DNA of 20,716 bases from Chara braunii. Taxonomy: Eukaryota; Streptophyta; Charophyceae; Charales; Characeae. The position numbers and the translations under genes were made by a program. Shown piece after piece: positions 1-8,137 of this stretch (positions are counted from its first letter, which is position 1; every line of letters starts with the position of its first letter). Below the pieces are notes generated by a model. The model did not search any database, was not told the DNA's origin, and worked only from the letters and a program-made list of their open reading frames with translations. The stretch is from contig BFEA01000436.1 in the NCBI GenBank assembly GCA_003427395.1, forward strand, positions 1,189,583-1,210,298, in the 5' to 3' direction.

Positions 1-49
<49 letters not shown>
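1..49. repeat. (GA)n microsatellite
   Basis: An uninterrupted GA dinucleotide run of 49 bases starts at the first base of the window, so its true left end is not visible. No coding potential is attached to it. Confidence 0.97.
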
Positions 50-50
<1 letters not shown>

Positions 51-282
51 AGACTGAGAACTTCAAAATGCCCCCGAAGAAACCGGTTTCGACTGCAGAA
101 CATCGGATATTGCCAAGTCGGAAGTCAAATGCACAATGATAATTTAGGGGGAGGAGGATCCTACAAACACCTAAACCACGAGTAGAAATCTTCTCCCTGC
201 TTCGATACTTCTCAACTTCTGACTACAGAAGAAATCATTTCCACGAGCGGCTCTTCCTCCACCTGACAACACTATTCATTAT

Positions 283-283
<1 letters not shown>

Positions 284-350
<67 letters not shown>
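284..350. repeat. Compound (CT)n-(TG)n microsatellite
   Basis: A pure CT run (284-319) passes directly into a pure TG run (319-350). Reading frames across it give His-Thr and Arg-Glu dipeptide runs, which are artefacts of the repeat and not a gene. It is the second long dinucleotide tract within 350 bases. Confidence 0.97.
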
Positions 351-352
<2 letters not shown>

Positions 353-757
353 TGAGACTCTCTCAAAAACAAACTATCTGAAACCGTACCAGCAACCTGT
401 GAAAAGTGGTTCAATGTCCTTAATACATCTAATAATGTGTATATACAGCTTTTCCCCCGTGATACGAATCCTGCGATTTTCAAGAGCCTCTGTTTAGCTC
501 TCAGAGATCCGATCTACTGTGGTAATTGTGCACTTACTACATAATTTACCATTCACGCGTGAGTTCTACCATCCTCCTGCTGCGGGGTCACTACGTGTGT
601 CCTCGCCTACATGCCTGCCGTGACTACTCGTTACCCTACCCTACCCTATCTGCAGGTCTTCTAGTTTTTTTTCGCTTCCCCACTTTGGAAGCGACTTCTA
701 GAGTATGATTTGCGTAAATAAACACTCTTCTCTCGAATCTCGGCCGATCCACGGCAG
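351..757. other. Gene-free stretch left of the secreted-protein gene
   Basis: I see no gene here. The stretch lies downstream of the minus-strand gene ending at 758 and should include its 3' UTR. It holds a short pentanucleotide run (TACCC three times, about 632-648) and an AATAAA on the plus strand at 717-722, which is the wrong strand to serve the minus-strand gene. I found no clear poly(A) signal on the minus strand. Confidence 0.5.
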
Positions 758-1348
758 TTACCCGAAGGTCTTGTCCGTCTTCACCACGATGCAGGCCCTA
801 GGGTTCTTGTGACCGTTGTTGAAGTTTCCTCCGTCCTCGTACTGCGCCGCGCTGATCTGGACCTTGATGCACGCGTTGAGGAAGTCACTGGGATTGCCGA
901 CGTTGAACTCGCGAGAGGCAAGGTGCCTGCCATTGCCGTACAGCCGATGCTGGCACGCATTCGTGTTCCACGTTTGCCCCTGGAGAATCGCGCAGTTGGC
1001 CGAGTTCACGACCTTCACTGGGCGGGTGTCGTACCTGCACATCGGAGTCGAGGAGTCAACCACCACACATCCCACTCGTCATGAGCACCGGACATATCAT
1101 CATGGCAACTCATATTATCATATCATATGCCTTGAATCACTCTGCACCTGACATATCATCATGACTCGGACCGGACGAGGACGCTGAAGGAAAGCCAGAG
1201 CGGAGCAACAGACGATCGACGGCAGAAAGAACGAGTCCCGGACAAGAGACCGCCAAAGGAATACCTTTCTCGACCTTAAATCAAGACTTAGTGTAGTATA
1301 TCTGTTCCGGTCAGTTTAGAATTATCTGATCCGTGGTCCATCGGACCA

Positions 1349-1382
<34 letters not shown>

Positions 1383-2154
1383 CGGAAAGACGGGAGAACC
1401 AAGAAAGTCCAGAACGACCTTACTGCGCAGCAGGAATTTTCTAAATGCATCTGACAGCAATTACGGACACACGGGGATTGATCTGCATCCAATCACGATG
1501 AGAGATAAGTCCATCAATATCACCAGTGTGAGTATGTCCTAAGAGCGGAGCAGGGGCATTGCCACACCACTCCCGAAATGTGCAAAATGAGAATGAACTT
1601 CCTGCTAGAGCATGGCCAGATCCACCCGTCAAATTTCGAGAGTGGTGCCGCGCGGCCCCAACAGAGGAAAGGAACGAAAGAAAAAGCGATCACGATCAGA
1701 GCCGAGTCGGAGAAACCCCCCGTGTGAGTATGCCCCACGAGCAGACCAACAGAGGATGAACCAAAGCAAGAATCAACAGTCTTTGACAGAAACCAACGAG
1801 AAAACAAAAAAGGAAGAGACGAACAGGGTGAACGAAAGAAACGACCAGCGAGTTTGTATTGTTTGATTGATGGTGTTGAGGAGAGGGGATGCCTTACCCA
1901 TCTCGGTGCAGAATATGGCCGCATTGGACGTAGATGGTATTGTCTCCCTTTCGGATGAGCTTGATCTTCGGCACGTTGTTCTGGTGACCATAAAAGTAGA
2001 AATCGCAGCCCTTCAGCGCCGTGTCGCAGGACGACGGACAACCGCCACAACCCGATGTCAGGTGGCGGAGACCATGGACGGATGGGATCGCGGCGCAGAG
2101 GGCAATGCAAACTAGCGCCATGGCCAGCAACACACTAGTGCTCGGGCGCGCCAT
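758..2154 (-). CDS. Small secreted cysteine-rich protein, two exons, family unknown
   Basis: Exon 1 runs from the ATG at 2154 down to 1898 and exon 2 from 1034 down to the stop at 758. The intron (1897-1035, 863 nt) starts GTAAGG and ends TGTGCAG. The phases agree: exon 1 leaves two bases of a Gly codon and exon 2 supplies the third. The product is 177 residues. Residues 1-28 form a clear signal peptide (hydrophobic core about 8-23; likely cleavage after Val-His-Gly). The mature part of about 149 residues has nine Cys, four of them clustered right after cleavage (GCGGCPSSC, then KGC). I see no N-glycosylation sequon, membrane segment or anchor. The start has a good Kozak context (A at -3, G at +4). 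I do not recognise the family. An apoplastic or cell-wall protein is possible, but the sequence shows only secretion and disulphide potential. Confidence 0.72.
1331..1380 (+). repeat. Hairpin followed by A29 tract (possible retroposon tail)
   Basis: The inverted repeat TGGTCC-ATC-GGACCA lies just before 29 consecutive A residues at 1352-1380. A poly-A end inside an intron is what a SINE or other retroposed sequence would leave on the plus strand. The bases after the tract (GACGGAAAG) loosely resemble GACGGCAGAAAG near 1219, but this is not an exact target-site duplication, so the origin is unproven. Confidence 0.4.
1491..1742 (+). repeat. Diverged direct repeat pair, about 195 bp apart
   Basis: The segment around 1491-1548 (ATCACGAT-AGAG, then GTGTGAGTATG and a GAGC end) recurs in diverged form around 1686-1742. 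The strongest shared stretch is GTGTGAGTATG followed by a C-rich run and GAGC. The pair lies wholly in the intron. Confidence 0.5.
1566..1646. repeat. Inverted-repeat element, copy 1
   Basis: ACCACTCCCGAAAT at 1566-1579 is mirrored by ATTTCGAGAGTGGT at 1633-1646: 14-base arms with one mismatch around a 53-base loop. A second, diverged copy at 2589-2681 shares the arms and the inner sequence (AAATGAGAATGAA), so this is a dispersed foldback element and not a chance palindrome. Confidence 0.6.
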
Positions 2155-2340
2155 CGTCTACCTACTTCGAGAGCGAGTGGGAGCGGGAGGCAGAGAGACG
2201 GCAGAGGATCGAGCTTGGGGGAGAGACGATTAAGGCAAACTCAAGATCGTGGAGGTGGCTCACAGGTCTGCTCCAGTCCTATGGACACGCACTCTTCCAA
2301 TTCCACTCTACTGTAGTCTGATCCTCCGCACCGCCATTGA

Positions 2341-2348
2341 TTTATATA
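2341..2348 (-). promoter_or_regulatory. TATA box of the secreted-protein gene
   Basis: On the minus strand this reads TATATAAA, a canonical TATA box, about 187 bases upstream of the ATG at 2154. Transcription would be expected to start near 2315, giving a 5' UTR of about 160 bases. The link to the gene is inferred from position and strand. Confidence 0.5.
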
Positions 2349-2588
2349 CGGTACACTGCGGAATCGAACGCAGTGAGATGCCATCCCTGCATCTCCGCCA
2401 TCACCCGGCCACTGTAACTCAGCGGCCCTGGCCGCAGTACTCGCCAAAGCCTCACGTTCTTTTTTTTGCTTTTCGTTTTTGACATTCTGAACGTATAGGG
2501 ACCGAATATTGTCCGGATACGTTACACATGTTGAAGTTCGGCAAAAGCGGAGCGGCGACGCCCTGGTTAGATGAATGTGGCCCTCACC

Positions 2589-2681
2589 GGACCACTCAGC
2601 AAATGAGAATGAATCTGCTCGACGAAGATGGAAACGTACGCTGCGAAAGTTTTTGTCTCTTGTGGATTTGGTGAGTGGTGC
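2589..2681. repeat. Inverted-repeat element, copy 2
   Basis: Arms GGACCACTCAGCAAAT (2589-2604) and ATTTGGTGAGTGGTGC (2666-2681) are near-perfect inverted repeats. The inner start AAATGAGAATGAAT matches copy 1 at 1566-1646 in the same orientation. A shared AGCGGAGC upstream (about 2548 here, about 1543 in copy 1) suggests the homology extends leftward. The copies sit in the intron and upstream of the secreted-protein gene. Confidence 0.55.
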
Positions 2682-2689
2682 CGTTTGTT

Positions 2690-3250
2690 TGTTTTTTCTC
2701 CGAAAAAACTGCAAAATTCGTGTCAGCTGCTACTCGATGAGGGGTGGGGGACGATGAGAAAGGGAGGCGCAGCTATTGGCAAAATGCTCGGTCTTTGCGT
2801 TACCCGGACCCACCCCAAAAAAAAAAGAGTAGTCACAGGGGTCACAAGGGTCGTCAACGAGGTGGAACCTCGTCGGGCCCAGCAGCTGTTTCTTCCTTTA
2901 ACCTCGTCGGGCCCAGCAGCTGTTTCTTCCTTTTCTTTTTTCTTGCCTTTTTCTTTTGGCCTGCAGCAACCATTTCTTGGAGTGGACATCTCTGTTGTTG
3001 CCCCAACCCCCCCCCCAAAAAAAAAAAAAGTCTCTGTTGTTTGCAGCAAATTCGCCACTGACAGCAGTACACGCGCTTATACTCCGCCACTTGGCAGCTG
3101 GTGGAGCCAGTTACATTGGGTTGGTGCAATTTGTTTTTTGTTTTTTTGTCATTTGAACTGCTGTGGTGGATTTTATAGCAGTGATCCCACCCCAAATGGT
3201 AGCTCCAAAAAAAAGTGAAAAAAGGCCGTTCCGCCTCGTTGACCCGTTCG
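2690..3250. other. A/C/T-tract-rich intergenic DNA
   Basis: No gene is supported. The stretch holds an A10 tract (2817-2826), a C10-A13 tract (3007-3029), T-rich runs and a 34-bp tandem duplication (annotated separately). Several overlapping open frames exist on both strands, but their residue composition is dominated by the homopolymers. Confidence 0.5.
2866..2933. repeat. Perfect 34-bp tandem duplication
   Basis: Two identical 34-base units, beginning AACCTCGTCGGGCC, occupy 2866-2899 and 2900-2933. No mismatch is seen, so the duplication is recent compared with the diverged repeats around it. Confidence 0.95.
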
Positions 3251-3998
3251 ACAACTGTGCATGACACGGTGACAGTACCGCTGAAAACTGAGTTGGCGCC
3301 AGATTGCTGGCCCACTGCCTATGGTGTAAACACGCTGTCTGGGCCTTCAAAGGATTTCCGCTTCACAATAGAAGGCATACATCCTTTTCTTTCATTGGCC
3401 CCGCAAGTCAAGCCGTTTTTGGCAGCTGAAAGGACGGACTGCTATTTTTCGGAAGACAGGAAATCAGGAAGCAATCCGTCAGAATTATCATCACATACTC
3501 ACCCCGGATCATGTGCCATGGTGTCGCTCGGACGGTGTCCAAAGGAAAGACTCCTGAGGGGCGTAAGGCCTGAAGCCCCAGGAATGGAAGGGCCGTCGGA
3601 CGAATCGGCACTGGCTCCCTGATTCGGAAGGGTGAAGAACGGGCCTCCCAGGGCCCCGTAACAGTTGGCCAGGCTTGGAATAAGAGGGAACCCCCCTTGG
3701 GGCCCTAAATGATCGAACGATCGAAGTACGGCTGCGTGTCCTGGATCAACAACTGAACTGGCCCGGTAGTTACCCGGGCGGTAAGCCTGGACACCTCCTT
3801 CAGCCAACTGCGGTAATATTTCTAAAGGAAAATTTGCCTTTTCGGGTATCTTTTCTTATGTTGGATTTTCACGTTGTTCCGCATCACCGCCGCCTGGAGC
3901 CGGGTCCCTGCAGAGACAACCGTGTGGTGAGACCTTCCGCAGTTCGTCGCTTTGCAACAAGCGAAAATCCGGGTGTAAGTTTTTGCAACAAGCGAGGT
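3250..3998. other. Gene-free stretch with weak open frames
   Basis: Open frames of 135 codons (plus, 3215-3622) and 102 codons (minus, 3499-3807) overlap here. Neither shows a recognisable motif, and both sit in GC-rich, palindrome-containing sequence such as the imperfect palindrome at 3761-3779. I do not call either a gene. Confidence 0.4.
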
Positions 3999-4214
3999 AA
4001 AACTCTATCATTAACCATAGCTGTGTTCCCCTTTTACTGTCTTAGAATAATCCTTTGTCTTTTTCCTCAGAACCTCTAGTATTCTCCGTACCAAAACCTC
4101 AGGTGGACGCTTTATCGACGATAAATCTCTACCATTAAACATAGCTTCATTCTCCTTTCTTACTGTTTTAGGACGATTCTTTACCTTTCCTTAGAATCTC
4201 TCTTATCTTTCAGA
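3999..4214. repeat. Diverged tandem pair, about 118 bp period
   Basis: AACTCTATCATTAACCATAG, followed by a CCTTTTACTGTCTTAG block (from about 4001), is echoed by AAATCTCTACCATTAAACAT, followed by CCTTTCTTACTGTTTTAG (from about 4122). Both end in a CTTTCAGAACC-like motif. The order is shared with many substitutions, which suggests an old tandem duplication. Confidence 0.55.
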
Positions 4215-4227
4215 ACCAAGCCTTCAC

Positions 4228-5254
4228 CTAGTAGGAAAACCAACCCACTCCAGGAAAGATACGGAAACATTCGAGTATTGCCTTACATGAAAAATGAACC
4301 AGGAAGCTAGACGCAAGAACGTTGGAACTCTTGACGACGCGGAGACAACGGACAAAATCTCCTCCCCGTAAGTCACCATGCACTGAGGACGCAAGTTTAG
4401 CGCTAGCTTTTGTGTAGTTCACTCGGGCCATCGCTACTGGTTCTACCACCTCAAACCTATCGTGGTTAACCCCTAGTAGGAAACCATCCTCAGCGCAACC
4501 ATCAGTAAAGCATCCGCCCTTGAAGCAGATCTCAGCCATAGCTATTCACGAGTCCTCACCCCTCTTAGTAACCTTGGCTCACTGTCTGTACGAGGGTAGG
4601 CAGGGTCATGACTCAGCATATAGAAACTTGTCAGGAGAACTTGGTTACAGAATGGAGGAGAAGATTAGAGAACCTAGGATGGGAGAAGGACTGCTTTGAA
4701 GAACTCACGACTACCGCCTTACCAAGAAACCTCAGAATCGATTGTCTCCACGCCCATTTTCGTAGAGAGTCGAGTACACTAGGAGTCTCACCGTCTGGCA
4801 TACGTCTGCCATAGCCATCACTCAGCGCAGCTCATTCCTCACTAACCCGCTATCCTACGAACTTAACGCAAAAACTGACTTCGCCATTACGTTCGCCCTC
4901 CTTCAAACCCCCAATCTCGACTCCTCTNCCACCTAACCCCGCCGTGAATCGCGCGAGCCATCCGTTTCCTGTTGCGCCCTCGCTCGACTCCCCGCCATTT
5001 TTACTTCCGAAAGTACCTGGCACGTTAACCCGTTCAGGTTCGTTTTGTTTTCTCTGCTACCTGATCGTCGATGCCTCCTTCCCTCCGCTCCTAGCACTGC
5101 CGCGTTCCCATAGTAGCATCCTCCTCTCTCGATGTCTGCTCCGACCCGCTGTAGTTCCTTCCCCGTCTTCACCTCCGGGCGCACCTCGACGCGATCCCGG
5201 GTCAGGTTCGTTCATTGCCCCGGTTTCCTACTAGCTCGTCTTTGCCAACCTCTT
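4228..5254. other. Gene-poor stretch with one candidate minus-strand exon
   Basis: No gene is firmly supported. A 103-codon minus-strand frame (ATG at 4539, stop at 4228) has balanced residue use and an internal ATGTAAGG that could be a splice donor, but I recognise no family. The right part (about 4800-5254) is C-rich, includes an N at 4928 and leads into LSU rRNA-like sequence. Confidence 0.35.
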
Positions 5255-5617
5255 CATTGCGCTCTCCTTTACTTAGCGCAGTCCGACGACCGGCGGGCCG
5301 TCNTGCTAGCGCTGNGCACCAGCCGTGCGCCAACCTAAACACTCCGATAGTGTTGGCTGACACCGACCGTCGGACGGTAGTCATGNAAATTGAAATCCGC
5401 CAAGCAGTGCGTAGCAACTCACCTGCCCATCTCATCTGAAGCATGCAACCTACGCTCCGCTGTCGGGGTGACTCCGATTCCTTTGACAAGTGGGCGGTCA
5501 CCGGGCCTCTTGTGAAGCCGTAGCATCAACCTGGGCAAAAACGGGTCCCAGCGCAGACCTTGGCGGTAGTAGCAAATATTCAAATGGAGACTTTGAAGGC
5601 CTTCGCGTGAACAGTGG
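5255..5617 (+). pseudogene. Sense fragment of cytosolic LSU (25S/28S) rRNA, diverged
   Basis: From about 5320 the plus strand follows eukaryotic large-subunit rRNA in order: a GACGGT-GTCATG block, AAATCCGCCAAG, the AACTCACCTGCC motif, a GTGAAGCC block, then GCAGACCTTGGCGGTAGTAG and CAAATATTCAAAT leading to CTTTGAAGGCC (ending 5601). These correspond to roughly the middle of the first half of yeast 25S. Similarity back to about 5255 is weaker. Conserved positions are altered (GGAGAC where GAGAAC is expected) and about 13 bases seem missing after 5601, so I call it a pseudogene fragment. Single Ns fall at 5303, 5315 and 5386. Homology is judged by eye against remembered rRNA. Confidence 0.78.
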
Positions 5618-5880
5618 CCTGGGCTCTCCGGCCGCTGTCCTGGCGCCCCCTAGCCCCTGCTTAGGCATAGTTCACCGTCCATACGGGTCCGAGCAGGCTT
5701 GCTCACACTCAATCCTCTTGTCATAAGTCGCGGGCAATTAGGCTGGGCGCCCCTTTTGGCCCACGACACCCCGACTTCCTCCTCCACGTGGCCAGTCACC
5801 CATCAGCTCACACGCCCGCTGAGCTCCTCGGCCCTTGTTTTGAGACGGGTGCGATAGAAGAATTTCGTCGGCATACCGAA
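5618..5880 (-). pseudogene. Antisense fragment of the same LSU rRNA, more 5' region
   Basis: Read on the minus strand from 5880 to 5618, this follows LSU rRNA around the D2 domain: the CCCGTCT-AAACA-GG motif (plus-strand TTGTTTTGAGACGGG near 5840), then GAGTGTGAGCAAGCCTG, then ACGGTGAACTATGCCT (5661-5676) and a GCCAGGA block. Order and spacing agree with intact LSU, with many substitutions. It abuts the sense fragment at about 5617 in opposite orientation, although in LSU this part lies upstream of it. The locus is therefore rearranged and cannot give a normal rRNA. Confidence 0.75.
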
Positions 5881-6330
5881 CGCACAGAAACCCGTAGGCC
5901 AGTCAAAAGAGGGTGTGTGCTCAAGGTCCTCGACTGTCGGAATAACCACTCAATCCGGCACCACGTTTAAGCCAAATGAGCGTCGGGGCACATAAAAAAT
6001 ATATATTAATATTACGACGTAAAAATGATTCACTTAGAGAAAACGCCACCACCAATCGAACGTCGTCGATGGCAAAACCAAGGGGGATAGCCCCACGGCC
6101 CTCAACCCCATCGGCTTCCTCCTCGATGCTCCACTGCCGCTGCGTCGGCACTCGCCGGCCTCGATCCCCGAACCTTCGTAGTGTAAGTCCAATGTCGTAA
6201 CCTATAGGGCTAAGCCCAAGCCTGAGACCCACGTCCGCAAAGTACCATACAAGACGGTGGGGCGCAGCGCTTTGGGCCAACAAACCGGCTGCGCGGCTCC
6301 CAGTGCCCGCGCCGGCTTGCTTAGACCATA
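5881..6330 (-). other. Possible further, strongly diverged LSU rRNA 5' region
   Basis: Weak minus-strand resemblances to the LSU 5' domain continue in the right order: a GAGGAAGCCGATGGGG block near 6110 and CCGGTTTGTTGGCCC near 6280, in place of a GGAGGGAAGCGGATGGGG-type and a CGGGTTGTTTGGG-type block. Spacing to the better fragment is about right. An AT-rich insertion at about 5990-6030 has no counterpart. I hold this loosely. Confidence 0.3.
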
Positions 6331-7402
6331 CCATAATTGCCCCGCGCGCCATCCTATGACATCCCGCTTACCGCACAAAATCGCGCCTTTATTGCCGATG
6401 CCGTCGTCGGGGTCGTTCTCCGCACGCGCGCTCGACTCGGTCAACTGTACCAATCAAAAGAAAATATCCTTAATTCCTGCTTAATCAAAAATAAATAAAT
6501 AATAATATCACTAAGCAAAACGACCGAGGTCCGGGCCGACTTTACGATCAACAACAGAAAAGAATCACACGCGCCTTAAACCTGCGCGCCCACGCACTCG
6601 CTATTGTGATCAACCACCCAGTCAACACAATTACAAACGCAGCCGCGCTTAGCGCGGTATACTTCAACTTTAAACCAAACAGTTTTCTGTTAATTGCAAA
6701 AAAACAGGGCGGATACCCTTGTAAGGGTATTCGCATCGACAACTTACTGGACCATATTAAGCGACGTCCCCGTCGCTTCGCCAAATCAGAAGACTATAAA
6801 TCCATCCACACTCCAAATTCTGACGAGACAGGAGCCAATCCGATTAGCCGACAAACACAGGGTAGAGGCCTCCATCAAACCATGCCTTCATAACTATACG
6901 CTGCCAGGTTTCTAACCTGGGCCTCACACCGTCCAGAAATTAGGACACTGGCAGCATAAGTTCCAAAGACCTTCCCAATCGTCCTCTCCTTGGTCCTAGA
7001 CAGCCTTCGGCTTTTCGTTGGGTGTCCCCAGTCCTGGCAAAACTAGGGACGCGGGCCTTAAGTGAGACCTTTTGAAGGCACTCTCGCCTTCCTTCTCAAA
7101 ATTTTCTCACAATCAAATATACGCAAGCATATATGTATACTTAATATTCGCTCAGCTCTTTCTGCAGTCTAGTACAGAAAGGCTAGGTCTCCACCTTGGC
7201 CTACCATAGCATGGCTGATCGGACCAGGACCACGTCCCACCGCATTGTTATTTAACGACAGTACCTTCGTTGGTTACTCAACGATAGGTTTCCTCCTGGT
7301 AAGCACTCAATCAGGATCCCCCCCCAAAAATTTTCAACCATCATTATCCAGCGGAGTAATTTCACTGGGGCGGGCAACCCCCCTTAAACTCTTACCCCGC
7401 GG
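6331..7402. other. Hairpin-rich non-coding stretch
   Basis: No gene is supported. Perfect inverted repeats occur at 6643-6657 (6-bp stem, 3-nt loop), 6713-6730 (8-bp stem, 2-nt loop), 6761-6776 (6-bp stem, 4-nt loop), 6904-6920 (7-bp stem, 3-nt loop) nested in 6900-6956 (8-bp outer arms), 7074-7091 (6-bp), 7158-7181 (7-bp) and 7268-7283 (5-bp). A 95-codon plus-strand frame (6606-6893) runs through several of them and has no recognisable motif. Confidence 0.55.
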
Positions 7403-7530
7403 TCCCGCAGCCAGGTTGCGCCGGCTAGCAGCCATCCAATGGGGTTACGCCCTAGAGGTACTAACTTCCCGCAGCCAGGTTGCGCCGGCTAGCAGCCATC
7501 CAATGGGGTTACGCCCTAGAGGTACTAACT
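7403..7530. repeat. Perfect 64-bp tandem duplication
   Basis: Two identical 64-base units (7403-7466 and 7467-7530) begin TCCCGCAGCCAGGTTGCG and end GGTACTAACT. No mismatch is visible, so the duplication is recent. Confidence 0.96.
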
Positions 7531-7918
7531 TCTTTTCCGTTAGCTTGGCCTTTCTTCAATATGTCCCAGAACTAGTACAGGTGGTTAAACGGGGCGTCGC
7601 AAAACAAAATCACAGGCCCACTGCGCGATACACAGGGGTCCGAAAACATTTTTCAACCCTCCTTCAATAGGCATGGCATCCTTCGTACGCTTACAAACAA
7701 AATCACCGCTAAATCCACCAGGCCGTGACCCTGACTTGATCAGAGCCAGCAGCCACTCACCCTGAGACATCTCTCGCCCTGCACTCATTGCGACTTTTTC
7801 AAATATTCCAAACAAATAGTGGCCCTTTCCGTCACACTTTATCACCCATCAAACAATTCGTCATGCCATAAATCAATTTACTCACTTCTGAGGATGAGTC
7901 TTCCAATCAAAAATCACT
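7531..7918. other. Stretch with one unassigned minus-strand open frame
   Basis: A minus-strand frame of 86 codons (7845-7585) has ordinary residue composition but opens with GTG, not ATG, and I recognise no domain. CAGGGTGAGT within it could be a splice donor near residue 28. It could be an exon or chance. Nothing else is seen. Confidence 0.3.
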
Positions 7919-8137
7919 CCCCTTTTCCAACAATCCAAAAGGGGCTCTCTTCATAAACAAAACATCCCCTCTTCCAAAAATCGCGAGGGGTCTCGCCATA
8001 AAACAATACATTCCCTCTTCCAGAAATCACGAGGGTCTCATCATAAACCAAACACCCCCTCTCTCAAAGTCACGAGGGGTTTCGTTACATCACAAAACAT
8101 CATAAAACATCCCCCCCTTTTCCAAAATCTAAGGGGG
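7919..8137. repeat. Array of five hairpins with covarying stems
   Basis: Five units spaced 47, 47, 43 and 57 bases each hold a C-rich arm, a short A-rich loop and a matching G-rich arm: 7919-7944 (CCCCTTTT/AAAAGGGG), 7966-7990 (CCCCTC/GAGGGG), 8013-8035 (CCCTC/GAGGG), 8056-8079 (CCCCTC/GAGGGG) and 8113-8137 (CCCCCTT/AAGGGGG). The linkers share a TCATAAA-CAAAACAT consensus. Stems differ between units, yet both arms change together. This is not a CRISPR array: the varying parts are the stems, and there are no unique spacers of constant length. Confidence 0.85.

Larger units (their letters stand above)
1035..1897 (-). other. Intron of the secreted-protein gene
   Basis: This GT-AG intron contains several small repeats: a 13-base direct repeat (1092-1104 and 1151-1163), a 29-base poly-A tract (1352-1380), a diverged direct repeat (about 1491-1548 and 1686-1742) and an inverted-repeat element (1566-1646). 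Both splice sites fit consensus and preserve the reading frame. The intron was defined from the sequence, not from transcripts. Confidence 0.65.

Noticed and set aside
235-483. 82-codon frame with His-Thr and Arg-Glu runs
   Set aside because: Produced by the CT/TG microsatellite.
632-648. Telomere-like TACCC repeat
   Set aside because: Only three units, and not the plant CCCTAAA heptamer. It is internal to the window.
2241-2714. 157-codon minus-strand frame upstream of the secreted-protein gene
   Set aside because: It runs through the TATA box and the foldback element and shows no motif. Probably chance.
3215-3807. Overlapping 135- and 102-codon frames on opposite strands
   Set aside because: No recognisable motif, no supporting splice or promoter signals, and palindromic GC-rich sequence.
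5100-5254. Possible antisense LSU piece (CTACTAGCTCGTCTTTGCC)
   Set aside because: Similarity to the CTACTAG/GTCTTTCGCC region needs an internal deletion, and neighbouring bases do not support it.
6331-7300. tRNA or snoRNA gene among the hairpins
   Set aside because: No cloverleaf with A/B boxes and no C/D or H/ACA arrangement could be recognised by eye.
7346-7372. Resemblance of TTTCACTGGGGCGGG to an LSU rRNA motif (bacterial or organellar)
   Set aside because: The match is about 15 bases and the flanks do not follow rRNA order. Treated as chance.
7919-8137. CRISPR-like array
   Set aside because: The periodic parts are hairpins with changing stems and similar linkers. There are no identical repeats with unique spacers, no cas genes, and the setting is eukaryotic.
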